From: Psilocybe azurescens
Lineage: Eukaryota; Basidiomycota; Agaricomycetes; Agaricales; Agrocybaceae
Assembly (NCBI GenBank): GCA_023853785.1
Contig: JAJIRX010000516.1
Location: 1 to 51,219 of the forward strand
Direction: 5' to 3'
DNA: 51,219 nt
Below, piece by piece: positions 32,507 through 45,712 of the stretch (its first letter is position 1; each line of letters opens with the position of its first letter). Both the position numbers and the translations under genes were made by a program. A model generated the notes under the pieces. It saw only the letters and a program-made list of their open reading frames with translations. It searched no databases and was not told the origin of the DNA.

Positions 32507-33740
32507 ATGTCGTCCATTGGCCCACAAATTCCGGCCCATCTTCTCAAGCAAATAAATCCCTCTCATAACGACGAAGATGATGAGGAAGGACCTCAACCAC
32601 CAAGCACGAGTTCCGCGAGCATAGGCCCTCAAATTCCTGCACACATTCTTAACTCTAGTTCAAAGCTACAAGTCATCGACGACGATGACGACGATGGCCC
32701 ACAACCTGCTCCTGGACCTAGTATAGGGCCTACGATCCCACAGAGATACCAAGGACCGTCTATGCCGGCACCGACTTCAAGACCAGTCGCGGGGCCTTCT
32801 ATGCCTCCATCTTCTACGGCGCAAGGAGCTCGTACAATGGGGCCTTCGTTGCCCAATTACGCGCCGACATACGACCCCAACTCTGCATACACCAACGAAG
32901 ATAGTGACTCTGATGATGACATAGGCCCTAAACCTCTGCCTGCTGGTATGCAGCACCAACAAACCGACGCAGTGCAGGAGTTCTTGGAAAGAGAGGAGAA
33001 GCGACGAAAGGCGGCTGAAGTGCGCATCACGTCATACTTACTCTCTATAATGCGCATTTACTGACCCTCAATTATCATCCATCAGGAAGCAGCTAAACCG
33101 AAGTCAGTAAAACGCGACGAGTGGATGCTTGTCCCACCGACCTCACAAGGTCTTCTCGGAAGTACGCTTTCGCTTCTAAGCTGATCGAATCCTGAAATAC
33201 ACCTCTAACTTCATTCATCACAGACCTTGACACCACAAAGCTAAAAGCTCGCCAGTTCTCTCGAGGAACCACATCGTCTACTACCACCAAGACCGACAAC
33301 TCGCTATGGACAGAAACACCAGCCGAACGTCAACAACGGCTTGCCGACGAGGTCTCAGGGAAGAAGCGAAGAGTAACAGACGCGCCAGTAGACGAGGCCG
33401 AGGAAATCAAAGCAAGAAAACGGCGGCGAAAGGAGGAAGAACAGGCGATCAGGAGAGGCGTCGAGGAGCACACGGTATGTGCACAATTAAGATCGACTTA
33501 GTCAGATATACTCACTCTTTTTCTCATCCTCAGCGCAAACAGCGTGGGGCAGCTCTGGTGGACCAGCACGCAACTGTTGAGAAGAAGCCTACAGATGAAA
33601 CGCCCGGGATCTGGGACCATTCACGGGACATGGGCTTAGGCGGACGTCTAATGGACGACGAAAAACGGAGCAAGATGCTAAAAGAAGCCAAAGGGCTTGG
33701 AGACCGCTTTGGAAGTGGCAAGAGCGGAGGTTTCCTCTAA
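32507..33740 (+). CDS. GPALPP-motif (DUF3752) nuclear protein
   Basis: Four exons: 32507-33019, 33086-33161, 33224-33474 and 33534-33740. All splice sites are GT...AG and the phases agree, giving 348 residues. The N-terminal half repeats the family motif: SIGPQIPAHLL (residue 3), ASIGPQIPAHIL (about 37), IGPTIPQRYQGPSMP and MGPSLPNYAP, separated by acidic runs (DDDDDD). A basic helix, EFLEREEKRRKA, ends exon 1. The C-terminal domain has KRDEWMLVPPTSQGLL, FSRGTT, LWTETPAERQQRLADE and GIWDHSRDMGLGGRLMDDEKRSKM. This matches proteins related to human GPALPP1, thought to be nuclear and RNA-processing associated. No defects seen. It is convergent with the next gene, 158 bases apart. Confidence 0.92.
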
Positions 33741-33897
33741 AGCAGACCGGAGACCACCTTCTACTTCATCGCAAGACAGTCCGTCCGGTTCTACTCTCTG
33801 TACGATAGCGATGTAGTTTCTATTAAAAATACAAGATAGTATGTCGGATATATCGGAACGCGAAAACAAAAGATCCACTCGTCGTCAGTCTGGGGTA

Positions 33898-36800
33898 TCA
33901 TGGCCTCGACCCTCCTACCGCCCTCTCTTCTCGATCAAGATAGTCCTGTTGAAGCCCTTCATAGCCACGGAAGGATGCCTGACCACACAGAGTACGTGTG
34001 ATGTCGATCATTTCGTCGACGCGCTGGGAAGTTGGACCACAAATCAGAATCCAACATATCGAGAGGCGGAAGAGAACTCACAGAAAGGAGACTTGAGAGG
34101 GCGACGACAGCTATACCGACACACCATGAGCAATCATACTCAACGAGGCATTTAAGAAAAGAAATATACCAGTCGAATGGGCAGGCAGCTGTTCATTCTA
34201 CAAGACGTTCAATATGAATACAATTTACCGACTCATTCAACCAAAAACATACCAGCAACATATCCAGAGTTAGCTCATCAAGCTCAATGCCCACACTCGA
34301 TCCATCGACATGCACAGGCCCAGCAACATCGCCGATCTCCTCTTCGCTCTCGTAGCCCGGTTTCTCTCCCTTGCCCATCAGTTCAGAGCTCGAGTCCGTG
34401 TGCACGCTCTTCTCCTTCTCTTCCTTTTCAGCAAAGGACCTCGGGAAACAGGCCTGCACGAAAGAAGGCTTCATGGTCTTGGCAGTGTGGTACTCGTGGT
34501 ATACCAGGCGGTCTCTCAGTTTCGGGAGGAACGCTGGAAGCGGTCGGCCGTCCATGAGCGATGTGGAGACAACAGCGATGGTCGAGAAGACGTCTGATAG
34601 CTGTTAAAAACGATGAAGTTCTGTCCATGAGCATACTGTTAGAAACGACAACGGGGAATGAAAACTTGCAAAGTTGGGATTCATAAAGGGCGACTGGTAA
34701 TGAAAAAGGTTGGTTTAATGACCATTGCGTCGCTGAGGGTTGAAGGAATCGACACTCACTCGGTGGACCAATGCACTGCACCACTTGGTGTCTAGTTTGG
34801 AGAATGATGTGGTGAGAAGAACCAGCGAACCCAATACCCGAGTCCTGGAAATGGAATGAGTTATCCGTCAAACTATGCAGTCAGACCACGTACTGGAGCC
34901 TGTGCAGCTCCTCGTATTGTTCATGAGGCCACCTCCCTCTGTCGAACATCATCAGATTCACTCATGACCAAGGACTCGAAAAGAAAACCTACGATATCTG
35001 GGGCTCGAACTTCGCTGTCAAAAGAGACGGGCTGATCATACGCAGTTTGTACTGAAGAAGTTCACATTCATTAGCATGCACCACAAAGAACGGATGGATG
35101 GATACCAACCGAAACAGCGATAACCCTTCTCGCGATCTTCCTGATCCTCCTCTCCTTCGGCGACACTTTTTTGTCATCAGGCTCGGCACGGCCGACGAGT
35201 TCGATTTTTCGTTGATCCCGCTTCTACCTTTCTGCTCTTCGCTGAGGAACGCTTCCACCTCGCCTGCAAAGATGTTTCCAGATTCGCCTATCACCGCGGC
35301 TAGCGTTTTGCGGACCAGGACTCGCGAGGATATCGGATTAGGGAAAAGCATCACGATGAACTATGTGAAGTAACAGGTTAGGTTTCGCAGTCCATGAGGG
35401 TTGTTGGAATGTAAATGAGTCGCACCCTGCAGTAAATCCAATGATGACGAGCAACCTATAAAAATGATGTTTGTGCTTGTCCAATGGTTATGTGTATGGA
35501 AGGGACCTACGCTCTCTTCCACCCTAGAGTAACACCGACTCCAGGGTTGGAAATAACAGCTTGATTCGCATTTATCCAGCTGTAGCCCACCACTGTAAAT
35601 GTTGTGAATTTAGTCACCAACAAAGACTTTCATGGTAGTACGTACCGAATACAGTCGTGATACAGATCATGGTAAACAACCCAACGTGGGCTGGCGTTCC
35701 GGCGACGCGCGCGAAGAGGAATGGCGAGATAATGATTGTCTGCAGATCCGAAAGAAACACTGATAAGGGTATGTTGTATAACGAAAGTAAAGGTCTGTTT
35801 AACATACCGTTGCAACCACGAGCCCGTAGGGGTTTCCATTCCCATGTCCCGCTCCGATATACCAAACCACCATTCCAACTATGAACATGTAAATAGTGTC
35901 AGTCCATCTGGCAATTCTTTCCTGAGGTCGCGCACTTACCGAGCAGCCCGATGAGAGTTCCTGTTATTCTGACGATGAAACCCGCGATCTGAAATTGAAC
36001 GCATGAATACTTTTCTCGTCTCTGACAAGACAAAGGGCGAGCAGCATACCTGATCTCCAGCATAGACGGCCAATCCAGTCTTTACAAACAATTAGATGAA
36101 TGAACAAACGGCATGAAATGGCGTGCTTACTTGTGCCATGATCAAAGCCCAAAGGCCTTTATTGTCATAATAGAACCATGCAGTCGAATGGCATGCAGAA
36201 GGTATCCACAACGCCACAGACACGATGCCCATCCGGAGAGCAAATATACCCTGCGGCGATTTGAAGAATCGAAAGAGCGGAGCTATGCGAACAATACTGC
36301 GTCCTACAGCACTGGTAGGAGGAAAAGCATCAGGGTTCTGCCTAGCTGAAATCGAACGCATATATGAGCAGCTGAAGTATTAGGAAAAAGTAGGCCAGTT
36401 AAGTTACTTGGTGGATCCGCGACGCAGACTTTTTCGTCTGCATCTTTTTACTTTTCTCCTCCGCGTCGTCATCCTCGTCGTCAGAGTCCGGGTCGGTCAA
36501 GCTCGTTTGCGAGCTGTCGTTAGTGGAGAAGGCAACCGGATTTTCGGACGTTCCCATAGCCAAAGGTCCACCTGCGCTTTTAAACTCGCCGTTGGTGATA
36601 TTCTGCCTGACTTTCGCAATGCGGCCAGGGAACCATATCTTGGATTTGGGTCTGTGTTCGTCCACTTCTACAATGATCTTTAGAAGTTTGGCGATAGATT
36701 CTGAAAAGGCATCGATGGTGTCGATGAATACGAAGCAAATATACAGTGACCTGTACAATGATAACAGTGAGCATGTAGGCAATGTTGGGAATCAGGAAAA

Positions 36801-38686
36801 ATGCTGCGCACCTCGATGTGAACATATCGCAATTTCTCAGCAGCAATCTTGTATTTGGATCAAAGAACCGCTCATATGGCTTGATCAACTTGACTCTTTC
36901 GACAGATCTGAATTCTTGCAGAGCGCTTTCAAGGTTTTGCAGTTCCTTCATCAGTTTATCATGGCGTTCGGTAATCAGAGATTGCGATGGCCGAGAGACG
37001 AATGCCATCCATCGGTGACTGTTGCACTGCTGAAACCAATCGACGATGCAGACAACAGCCGACTCCGACGCTTTGCGCAGATTCAAAGAAGAAGATGCTA
37101 AGATGGGCACGAGTGAGTCGAGGTCGTGACCGTGCTTTAGCTCGCGATTTCTGATCCTGCGGGAAAGAGCTTGGTATCGACCGCTGTGAGGTGTCTGATC
37201 ACCTGGTACAAGACCCTCTGGGGCTTCCGCCTCTTTCTGCACCGCGATGTTGGAATCGTTCACGAAAGACTGGAACGATTGTAAACCGCTTGACAGCCGT
37301 GAGAAATTTTAAACCTGGCTAGAACAAGAAAACTCACCTGGAGCGAAACATTATCGATTTCAGCTCTAAATTGATTTTCTTAAGATCTGCTGGACCTAGA
37401 CGACCAATAGATGTGTCCAGGTCAATCAGCTTGAGTTGATCAGAGACTGTGTCTGTAGCATTGACTAGACTTGTGCGTAGTTGTGCACCGCGAGCGTTCA
37501 ATTTGGCCCACGCCTCATGGTCCGACGGAAGGATGGCAAGTGTCTCGGACTGCAAACGTAAGAGGTCCAACGTCTGCGTCCAAAACGTGTCTAAAAGGAG
37601 ATTCCTGCATATGTGGATCAGAGTAAGTCATATGAAGAGGATGAAGACTCACAGCCATACGTGACTCAAGCTTTCAGGGAAGATTAAGATAACAGAACCA
37701 ATAGCGACCGCGACATAGAATGTTGCAGGGATGATTAGCTGCTCTGGGACTGTATACTGCGCTCGTGGGAGAACTGCATGGGGAGTTAACGCTGCAAAAA
37801 TAAATCAACTCAAGCGGACTCACGCGGTCCTGTAGTGCATGCCTAAGCTACGGTCAGTGACGGTGTTCATCTGAAAGTTGATTGATGGACTTACCACATC
37901 CATGACAATGGATCCGAAGATGCTCAAGAGCGTTAGACTGGGTATGTAAGCTCTCAACGCTCCTAATGCAAAAGTTCCAATGAAGAGAAATGTTCCATAG
38001 ACCGCAGATGATCTAAGAATTAAAAGTGTTAATTGCAGGATAAAACGAGCGCCTTAGATCTCTGACCGAGGGTCAAGAAAAATGCCATGGAAAGTTTGGA
38101 TTTGAATTTGTCGGGCAATAGGGATGGTGCTGTTGGGATCAAGTCTGGAGAAGAGTTAGCACGCAAGAAGTCTAAGCCTCTGAAGGAACTCACAAGGACT
38201 GTAGTTTCTCAGTTTGTCGAGCATACAAAGAAGCACTCCGCACAGACAATGCAGAGGCCATAGCAGCGCTACCCCATGCCCAACCAACGAGCATTCCTGT
38301 ATAGGATGAGACCATATACTAATAGTATATTTAGTAACATACCAAGCAGTAAAATCGTCGCAGCCATTAAAAACACTGAGAGAGCGAAGGTAGGAGGCAG
38401 CATCACCGAAACAATTCTGGGTTTAGAATTTAATGAGTTCACTGTTGATCTCTAGAAGAAAGGGTACTAACACACAGAAGAACGCAGCCTGTCCCATCGT
38501 ATGCGAAGGTTTCGTAGCCACCATGAGCATCATCGCCGCTGCAAGCGCTATGCAACATCGAATCCATGTCTTAATGGTCCGTCTCGAGCGTAATGCGGGT
38601 TTGAGCCATGGAAAGGCTTTGTCCAGTCCTCCTGGCTCTCTAGCCGGTTTTGACGGCTCCTTTTCCTTGATACTGGGCGAATCCAT
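33898..38686 (-). CDS. BRE4/FUSC-type membrane protein (DUF2421 family)
   Basis: A multi-exon gene (about 20 exons, introns near 50 bases) coding for roughly 1,050 residues. The ATG at 38686 opens MDSPSIKEKEPSKPAREPGG. The N-terminal six-helix block includes WIRCCIALAAAMMLMVATKP, FALSVFLMAATILLLG, GTFLFIGTFALGALRAYIP and TFYVAVAIGSVILIFP. A long soluble stretch follows, rich in helices, then an acidic linker (DPDSDDEDDDAEEKSKKM) near 36450. A second membrane block has FALRMGIVSVALWIP, VVWYIGAGHGNGNPYG and IIGFTAGFIVMLFPNP. Near the end LDTKWCSALVHR and EQLPAHST are marks of the DUF2421 domain. The family includes a yeast protein affecting brefeldin A sensitivity and resembles bacterial aromatic-acid exporters, so a transport role in internal membranes is inferred. 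The stop is at 33898. Confidence 0.88.
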
Positions 38687-39348
38687 AGAGGCTACAGCGC
38701 GCCAGATCACAACGTAGGCCTATGTATAGGTTGTAGGTGAAGAAATGGAACCAGGAAGCGAATACTCGACTGGAACTTTGCGATGATACTGCCAAGAACA
38801 GCACCCTCGGTCCGTGGTTCGCTTAGCCGATGATTGCCGATCAGAATAGAAATACCCTTCACATTTTGCAGAAACCAAACTTGATTCGAACTCAACAAAA
38901 TTCCGACTCGACTTTCTCGTAGTCCAAGACATTGGGACTCTCGAGCCTACCTTATCCGTATCTCGTTTCTTTAGACTATAGACGTACGAACAAAATAACT
39001 ATGGCTTCGTGGACCTGGTTAGTTTAGTACTGGATCTGTCCGCATCGAAGTTTTCGATCCAGACTCAACGATGATTTCAATGGTGTGCCAGATGGAACTT
39101 AGAGGTGAAATGCCCACGTCTAGCGTCATCAAACGCCGCTTTCAGCCAAAAATCTGCTGGGTGTGCCAAAGCGGGAATACTGCTCAAATATTTCTCAAAG
39201 GGAAGCCGTACAAGAAAGAGATATTCGACTGGAATAATTCAAGATCCAAGTGGATCCATGCCGACACAATTAGCGAGGGACAGTGCATCAGAGGTCATTC
39301 GGAAAGGGGTACAAATACATAGCATCTTGTTACAATTGTCGTGTTTCG
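38687..39348. other. Intergenic region upstream of the BRE4-type gene
   Basis: 660 bases between the BRE4-type start and the APC11 stop. It should hold the promoter of the former and the 3' UTR of the latter. Short frames only. Confidence 0.5.
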
Positions 39349-39768
39349 TTACGAAACAGGTGCTGAGCCAACCTTCCGCTCGGCCGTTACTGCATGAAAG
39401 GTCAGAATCAGAGTTTGAAGGATCCAGAGGAGTAAGCGCATACACCATGGTTTGCGGTCCATAGGACACTGCTGCTTCGAAGCAGCAGTCCCGATCCACT
39501 TCAAGAGACAATGCATATGAAAGACATGTGTGCACTCTCCCCAAACTACAGAAGAACGTCCATCATAAGCCTACATAGAGCACAGAGAAGTTAGACACGT
39601 ACTAAGCGGACAATCATCTCCAGGCATCTTGCACGACGGGCAGCAGCCCTCGTACGGCACGCGACATATACCACACACATCACCTTCGCCATCGTCGTCC
39701 TGCTCCGGATGTCCCGTATCCCAGCGCCACTGTGCAACTGCGTGCCACTGTTTAACCGTGACTTTCAT
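39349..39768 (-). CDS. APC11: Anaphase-promoting complex subunit 11 (RING-H2)
   Basis: Exons are 39768-39603, 39545-39444 and 39389-39349, giving 102 residues. MKVTVKQWHAVAQWRWDTG is the conserved N-terminus that packs on the cullin-like subunit APC2. The RING-H2 ligands are visible: CGIC, CCPSC and a further Cys in DDCPL, then GECTHVFHMHCLLKWI and QQCPMDRKPW, ordered as in APC11. The protein recruits the ubiquitin-charged E2 to the anaphase-promoting complex, which marks cyclins and securin for destruction. The ATG at 39768 fits the family start exactly. No defect; the full length is slightly longer than the yeast-type minimum because of the tail TAERKVGSAPVS. Confidence 0.95.
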
Positions 39769-40437
39769 GTTCAAGATATATGAACTTACCTTGCTCTCCC
39801 CGCTATGACACCACGTGATAAGTGGCCATCACCGACCTTCCTTATTTAGAAACCCACAGCGGGCCAACGATGTGAGTTCAATTCTCCGGCCAGTATATGC
39901 AATTTACGTAGACTACAGAGTTCCAATAAAAATTCAAAGACAAATAGTTAGTAACTAATTATTCAATTGGCATATTATCAATTTACATCAATTTTATGCG
40001 CTATTCTATCGAAATTACACTTGTTTCTGCCAAATGCAAAGGCAATTATGGCTTAGTTGTAGCAGTAGTTTTGTGCAAAAATCAATTTCGCTATTTTTGG
40101 GTGTTTTAAGGGACATAATGTAGATGTTGGTCATTAAAATTGAGTAAAAAAGCGAAAAATTGAACTTCATGAGATTTTTATGCATGTTAAACAACATGAT
40201 TCTGCCAATAATTGATGTATCTAAATGGAAAAGAGTCATAAAAATAAAAGGAACTTAATAATTTACAGTATTTACTGGAAATTGACTCAAGAGCAACTAA
40301 AAATTGTAGAAAATAAAACAACACCTGTCAGATTTGAACTTGCAGCTGAAGAATACACAAGCCATTACAAACATACAACATTACCATTAGAGCATGCCAG
40401 TTTTTCTAAAGTGGTACAAAACTTGCATGATACAGTA
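39769..40437. other. Start of AT-rich island
   Basis: Base composition changes sharply to AT-rich at about 39900. Short frames at 40015-40239 and 40225-40476 have no recognised motif. I see no gene. Confidence 0.5.
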
Positions 40438-40642
40438 GCTCAAACTTTTGTCCCAATGTTTTGTGTTTTTGGATAAATTGGTTTATAACCCAGTAATGGC
40501 TGGAGATAAAATTCTGAAATTTTTATTGTAGATACTAGACACTAATACCTAAAACCTGACCACTAAATCACGTGATATAAAACAGAATTGATTAAATGAT
40601 AAATCAAACAAAATGGCTTATCATTGGGACAAAAGTTTGAGC
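40438..40642. repeat. 21-base inverted repeats beside the mariner transposase
   Basis: GCTCAAACTTTTGTCCCAAT (40438-40457, plus G) is the exact reverse complement of 40622-40642. The ends resemble mariner-type terminal repeats. They enclose about 163 bases of AT-rich DNA directly downstream of the transposase relic. Confidence 0.75.
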
Positions 40643-41500
40643 CTCTATTATAATACTATTCAATACTTGGTATGACCTTCTTTTGTCTTAAGGACTGCTG
40701 TAATTCTTCTGGGCATGCTTTCTATGAGTGTTTGGTATGTTTCTGGTGTAATCTTGTTCCACTCCTTTGCCACTCTCTCCTATAATTCATGTACTCCTTT
40801 GGGTGGTGTTGGATATTCATTTAAATGTCTTTTCAATTGTTCCCACAAGTGTTCAATGAGGTTCATATCTGGAGATTGGGCAAGCCATTCCATAACTTGA
40901 ATGTTGCTTTCTTCAAACTGCTGGTCAGTCTTTTTATAGGTATGTTTGGGGTTATAGTCCTGCTGAAAAATCCTCTCCTCCTCTGGAACTCCCAATTTTT
41001 CCAAGCTTTCTTCTACCCCTCCTCCAAAATAGCACAATATTGATCAGCATTCATGATCCCCTGCACTTCTATCAGCTTTTCTACTCCATTCCAATACATG
41101 CAACCCCATACCCTAAGGTTATTCCCTCCTCCATGTTTGACTGTTGGGATAGTAGTCATGTCTGAAAGTGCTTCTCCCTTCTGTTTCCAAGTGTAGACCC
41201 TCCCATCTGATCCAATCCTGTTAATCTTTGTTTCATCTGTCCACAAGATCTGTTTCCAATCTTCAATTGTCCAGTTTTTATGGTATTGGGCAAAGTTAAG
41301 ACATTTATTTCTGTGAGCCTGTTTCAGCAGAGGTCATTTCTGCTTAACAATGGACCAAAAATTGTTTTCCTTTAGTGCATTTCTGACTGTTTGAGCTGAG
41401 ACTGGGGTAGATATGGTGGCATTAATGTAATGGGTGCCCTGAACAGCATTGTAAAGCTTTCCAGTGCTGATTTTTGACAAACTGCTTGTTTATTTCTTTC
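40643..41500 (-). pseudogene. Tc1/mariner transposase (DDE_3), broken
   Basis: Minus-strand pieces in order: an HTH remnant near 41480; THYINATISTPVSAQTVRNAL; LLKQAHRNKCLNFAQYHKNW; ILWTDETKINRIGSDG (first catalytic Asp); GGGNNLRVWGCMYWNGVEKL; ERIFQQDYNPKHTYKKT (second Asp); EWLAQSPDMNLIEHLWEQLK (third acidic region). The end is near 40645. A stop codon interrupts it before LLKQAHRN, and there are frame changes near 41040 and at the N-terminus. The element cannot make an intact enzyme, although the DDE core is well preserved. Confidence 0.88.
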
Positions 41501-44418
41501 AGAAAGCTTGGAATGTTGGCCTGGTTTGTTGTTTTCTTTGTCCAAACCCAATTTTTTTTTTTTTTTGTTATTTTATAGCCTCTGAGGGGCGGTCCCCTCG
41601 CCTTGGCTTTATAACTACTTATACAAGATTTTGGCCCAGGCTACCTGGACCACTCGCTGCTTTGTCTTTGGTCACTCTCAGCACCTCAGAAGGCCCTCAC
41701 ACCCCTCTGCTAGGCCCGGCAGTTCCTCTGCCATTGGGGCCCACCACTTAAGCTGGTGAGTTTGTGAATCCTACATGGTATTTTTAGCTTCCTTATCTTT
41801 CTGCTCCAGTGAACCTGTTGTCATACACCAATTTTGATTGGATATAAGATTTATCTATAAGCTTAGAGCATCTGTCTTGACTCCCCATTGCATGCAGAAG
41901 CCAGAGTTATTATTTTGCATTTTTATCTGAAGCACATCCCTCAATATTCAATGTCGGAAGCCCATTCACAGTCCACTTCAATCTCCATTCCAACTTTCAA
42001 TCTCCACTTCAACCATTTGATCAACTACATTCCCTATCAATGATTCGATCATTTGTCTATTTCAAACCTCGAGGCTATATGCAGTTCATTCCTGGACATC
42101 ATTCCTATCCATCCTAGTATGCACAGCACTGCACAGCATCATATATCACCATTGTCATCAGCATTTAGTCATCTATAACTATTTGGTCCTTAACTGGATT
42201 CCACATATGCAGCAAATCTTTGTCTCACTCACCAGTCTTGGTAATGGATGACTGAGCTGTACCGTGAATAGATTGGTTCTATCCATTAGCATGGTACTTG
42301 TTCACTATTTTAGCTCTTTTCTATTGTCTGACACTTTCATATGATTGATCCTTCCTTCCTCTTGTCATTCTTGCTTATTGTACTTACTCAGCTTTCTTTC
42401 TTTCTTACTCATCTCACTTTGCTTTTCATAATCCTGCTTATACTTCTTACTCAGCTTATGTTTACTTACTCATCCTTCTATTTTCACTCCTAAACTCTGT
42501 CAGCCTTCAATCTATTGTATGTAGTTGGCAGATAGAACTACTGGGTGTCATTCTACAGAAAGATTAGTATAGTTTAGATGCTTGATCTCTTTTAAATATT
42601 TTTCTATGTTCTCTGGTGTATAAACCATGTAGTAGTATTGCTTGGAATGCAAGGAAGTTACAAGCCCCAACTTTCTTCACAAGCAAAGTTTTCAAGTTAT
42701 CAGTACTCAGTCCCAGCACTCCAGCACACATCCAGTCAATTTCTATCAATATTCAGCACAAAATTCAACAGTTATTCCAGATCATCAAGATGTCCTTCAA
42801 GGGTTGTAATAGAAAATCCTCCATTCATGCTCTTGCATCCCATAGCAATTTATCCAGTTCATTTCAATCCTATCATCCTCCAAGCCCTTCATTCTTCCTC
42901 TACATCAAAATCCTCAACTCCCCATTGCTTCTATTGCTCCAGAATATTTTATTCAGCAATTTTGGTCTTGTTGTCATCTTTATCCATTGCTCCAGTCATC
43001 CTTTATCCATCTCCCTGCATTGTTTGATTTTTGGCTGAAGAATATCACTTAGGTCATCACCTTCAATCGCCCCTAGTCATCTCTCATTCACCTCATCGTT
43101 CTGTTTGAGGTTTTAATCAAGAACATCACACAATTCTTCATCATCTATCACCCAGGCCACTCTAGTCATTATTCTATTACCAGGTTTTACTTCTAGCTTT
43201 GCAGATGCTGCAGACTCGATTGAAGTGCACTAGGATCAAGACTACATTCTCACTCCTGCCTCCATATCAATCTCTATGAATTATCTAGTCTTTTGGCCCT
43301 CCACAGTCATCACTCCTCATTCACACCGTTCTACCCTAATCAAGTCGGGTTGCTTCCTCCCAGTGAACACTCAAGGGTACTTTATACTCTCTCATCCATT
43401 TCTCCTCATTCAGACATCCCTGCCCTCCTCAAACCACATACATCTTCACAACCTAGTGGCCAAGCCAGCCCTCACTTTAACTCAATAGGGAGAGAGTTGT
43501 CTTATCCAGTCTAGACCATTCCTCTCTGGTTTGTGTTTTGGTTTTTGATTTATATATCAAATCACACACTACATAGTTCAGCAGGGGACAAAACTATTAT
43601 AATGTATGTACTTTTAAATAATTTATAGTGTGGAAAGAAATTATGCTAGTATAATAATTTATATATATTTAGGTAGATAATATACAGAGCTATCTATATT
43701 TAAAATTTCAAGATTGTAGCATACTTAGTTTTTGAATTATTCTTGGTTTACTTGAAATTTATAAAATATTATAACAGTTTTGTTTCTCACTGTATTTCAT
43801 TGCAAAACAAGAGAGGTATATTGCAGAACTGGATGAGTCTCTATTTGATAGGCTCATAGCCATATTTTAAGTCATTTTCTACTTCACCTGAACATCTATC
43901 CCTCTTCCTCCCTCTTGACAAATTTCTTGATATGCTTTGAGCACATTTATAAAAATCTTGAGGACACTCTCTTAAATAATCCTGATGAGAAGATTATTCT
44001 CTTGACATTAATGCAAGCCTTGGTGACTGAAAACAGTTAAGATTTCAGTAGAGAGGAGATAAGTCTATTATTCATCATCACTATCTATACTCCATATTTT
44101 TCAAAACTTTCAACTTTACTGTTCTGGATACTTTGATTTATTATTTATGCTTTGAGATTTTTTTAGACTTAGACTTAGACTCCTTTGCCATTTCTCAAAC
44201 ATATACTCTCTTTTATTCTAATTTTACTTTGTTTCTATTTTAGATAGAAAGTCACATTTAAGTTATAGTGTGCAGTCTTTTGAGACCAGGGCTATAATGA
44301 GTTACTGAGTCTTAGTCATGATATTTAATTCACTTTCACTTTGAAATTCTATTCTAAACTTTATTTTCAACAAATTCTATATTAAAACTATTTTAAAATT
44401 CATTTCAATATCCTGCAT
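41501..44418. other. AT-rich and T/C-rich repeat-like DNA
   Basis: A T15 run lies at 41552-41566, followed by a GC-rich patch with GAGGGGCGGTCCCCTC (a small hairpin, 41584). From 41930 to 43500 the plus strand is pyrimidine-rich with many TCAATC, CATTC and TCATC words and several short open frames (42616-43038, 43276-43514) that look like composition effects. 43560-44410 is strongly AT-rich. No gene is recognised. Confidence 0.5.
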
Positions 44419-45712
44419 CTATTTATCCATTATTATTGCAGTTAAAAGCTTCTTGGCCTCCTCAAACTTTGCATCTATAACCCTCTTTGTTCTCAAGTGC
44501 AGCAAAATCCTTCGAAATTGACAAATGGCCTCTTGAAGAGACATCATGGTGGCACCAAGACTCTCTATACGTGCTCCAAGACCTGCCTTCTGTGCTCTAA
44601 GGCTACCAGACATATCTTGTGCTATACCAAATAACTGGAGAGCCTTGCTGAGCCTTGTATTGACCTTGAACATACTATTGGAAGGTTCAGAGCCTTGGTC
44701 ATCAACATCTATAGCCTCAATGGGCTTTAAAGGGGTCCTAAAGATGGTCCAGAAATTGTAGCTAAAACGAAACAACATACAGATAGTCATTAATGTGAAC
44801 AGGCTGAGAATCAAGAAAATGCATACATGCAGTGTTGTAGATGAGACCCAGCTTTAGAGAGGGTACAGCCTCAAGGTCATTTTGGCTGCTTCGAGATCGG
44901 ACATTCCGAGATTCTGCCTTTGAGGGAGATGCCTCAGACTCAGCCTTGCGCTTTGAGACCCCAATCTGTGGAGGATTGAGGATCTTGTCGGTCCTCACAG
45001 AAAGGGAACAGGTGACTTGACCACTTTTGCAATGTTCACACTTGACCTTTCTATTGCCTTTGAGCACCTTTCTAAGCTCATCGACATCAGATACATTGGT
45101 GAGATTGAATAGATCCTCAAGAGAAGGCATGGGTGTCCTGAGGAGGTACAAGCAAGACACTGAAAGGACATTAATACTCAGTTTCAAGGTCTGGAATATT
45201 AGAAAACACACCTTAGAAGTCCCCATATCAACCAAGTCAGGCTTCAACATCTCAGCTTTGGCCTTTTTCCCTTCCCTCACAGTCCTCTGACTAACCTCAG
45301 AAGCTTCATCCACCTTCTTGTCCTTGGCCTTAACCTTGGACAGAACCTCACTAAACTGAAAGGAGTCCCAGCTGTCAACATCTATAGACTCCATTGCTGC
45401 CTGCTTCAGTGCCTCACGAGCCTCATCAAGTCTTGAAAGGAGTCGTGAAGGAACCCCTACTTTTGCAGCTGAGCCTTGAGTGTCATGTACCCAGCCTCAT
45501 CAGGTGCCAGCTCAGGGTTCTCAAGCTCCAAGGCAGCCAACATGGCACAGTGGAAGTTGTTCTACAGGGGTAATCAGCTTCAAAGACTGGTGATGAGCTG
45601 GCAACAACAGACATACCAAGTGTTTCTGCACAGACACAATTTTAGACCCCTCACTTGAGTTCACAGTAGTCAAGAGCATCTGATATGCTTCAGAAAGGGG
45701 TAGGGATGCCAT
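44419..45712 (-). CDS. Unrecognised island gene with a CxxCx6C motif
   Basis: The ATG at 45712 opens MASLPLSEAYQMLLTTVNS. A 55-base intron (45562-45616) joins VQKHL to NNFHCAMLAALELENPELA. Later parts: RLLSRLDEAREALKQAAMES, a Lys/Glu-rich stretch, PSLEDLFNLTNVSDVDEL, VKCEHCKSGQVTCSL (C-x2-C-x6-C, like the first half of a fungal Zn2Cys6 finger), an SR/KR-rich basic patch, and a C-terminal helical segment with LRTKRVIDAKFEEAKKLL. The stop is at 44419. One frame change falls at the T4 run 45461-45464 (A4 in coding sense). Splicing between 45212 and 45137 is unclear. The gene sits in transposon-rich AT DNA and may belong to a repeated element; the function is unknown. Confidence 0.5.

Noticed and set aside
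39850..39895. GAGTTCAATTCTC, a possible T-arm of a tRNA
   Set aside because: Only a three-pair stem forms and no cloverleaf can be built upstream.
41552..41566. Poly-T run as a possible polyA tail of a minus-strand LINE
   Set aside because: No LINE coding motif or target duplication is seen nearby.
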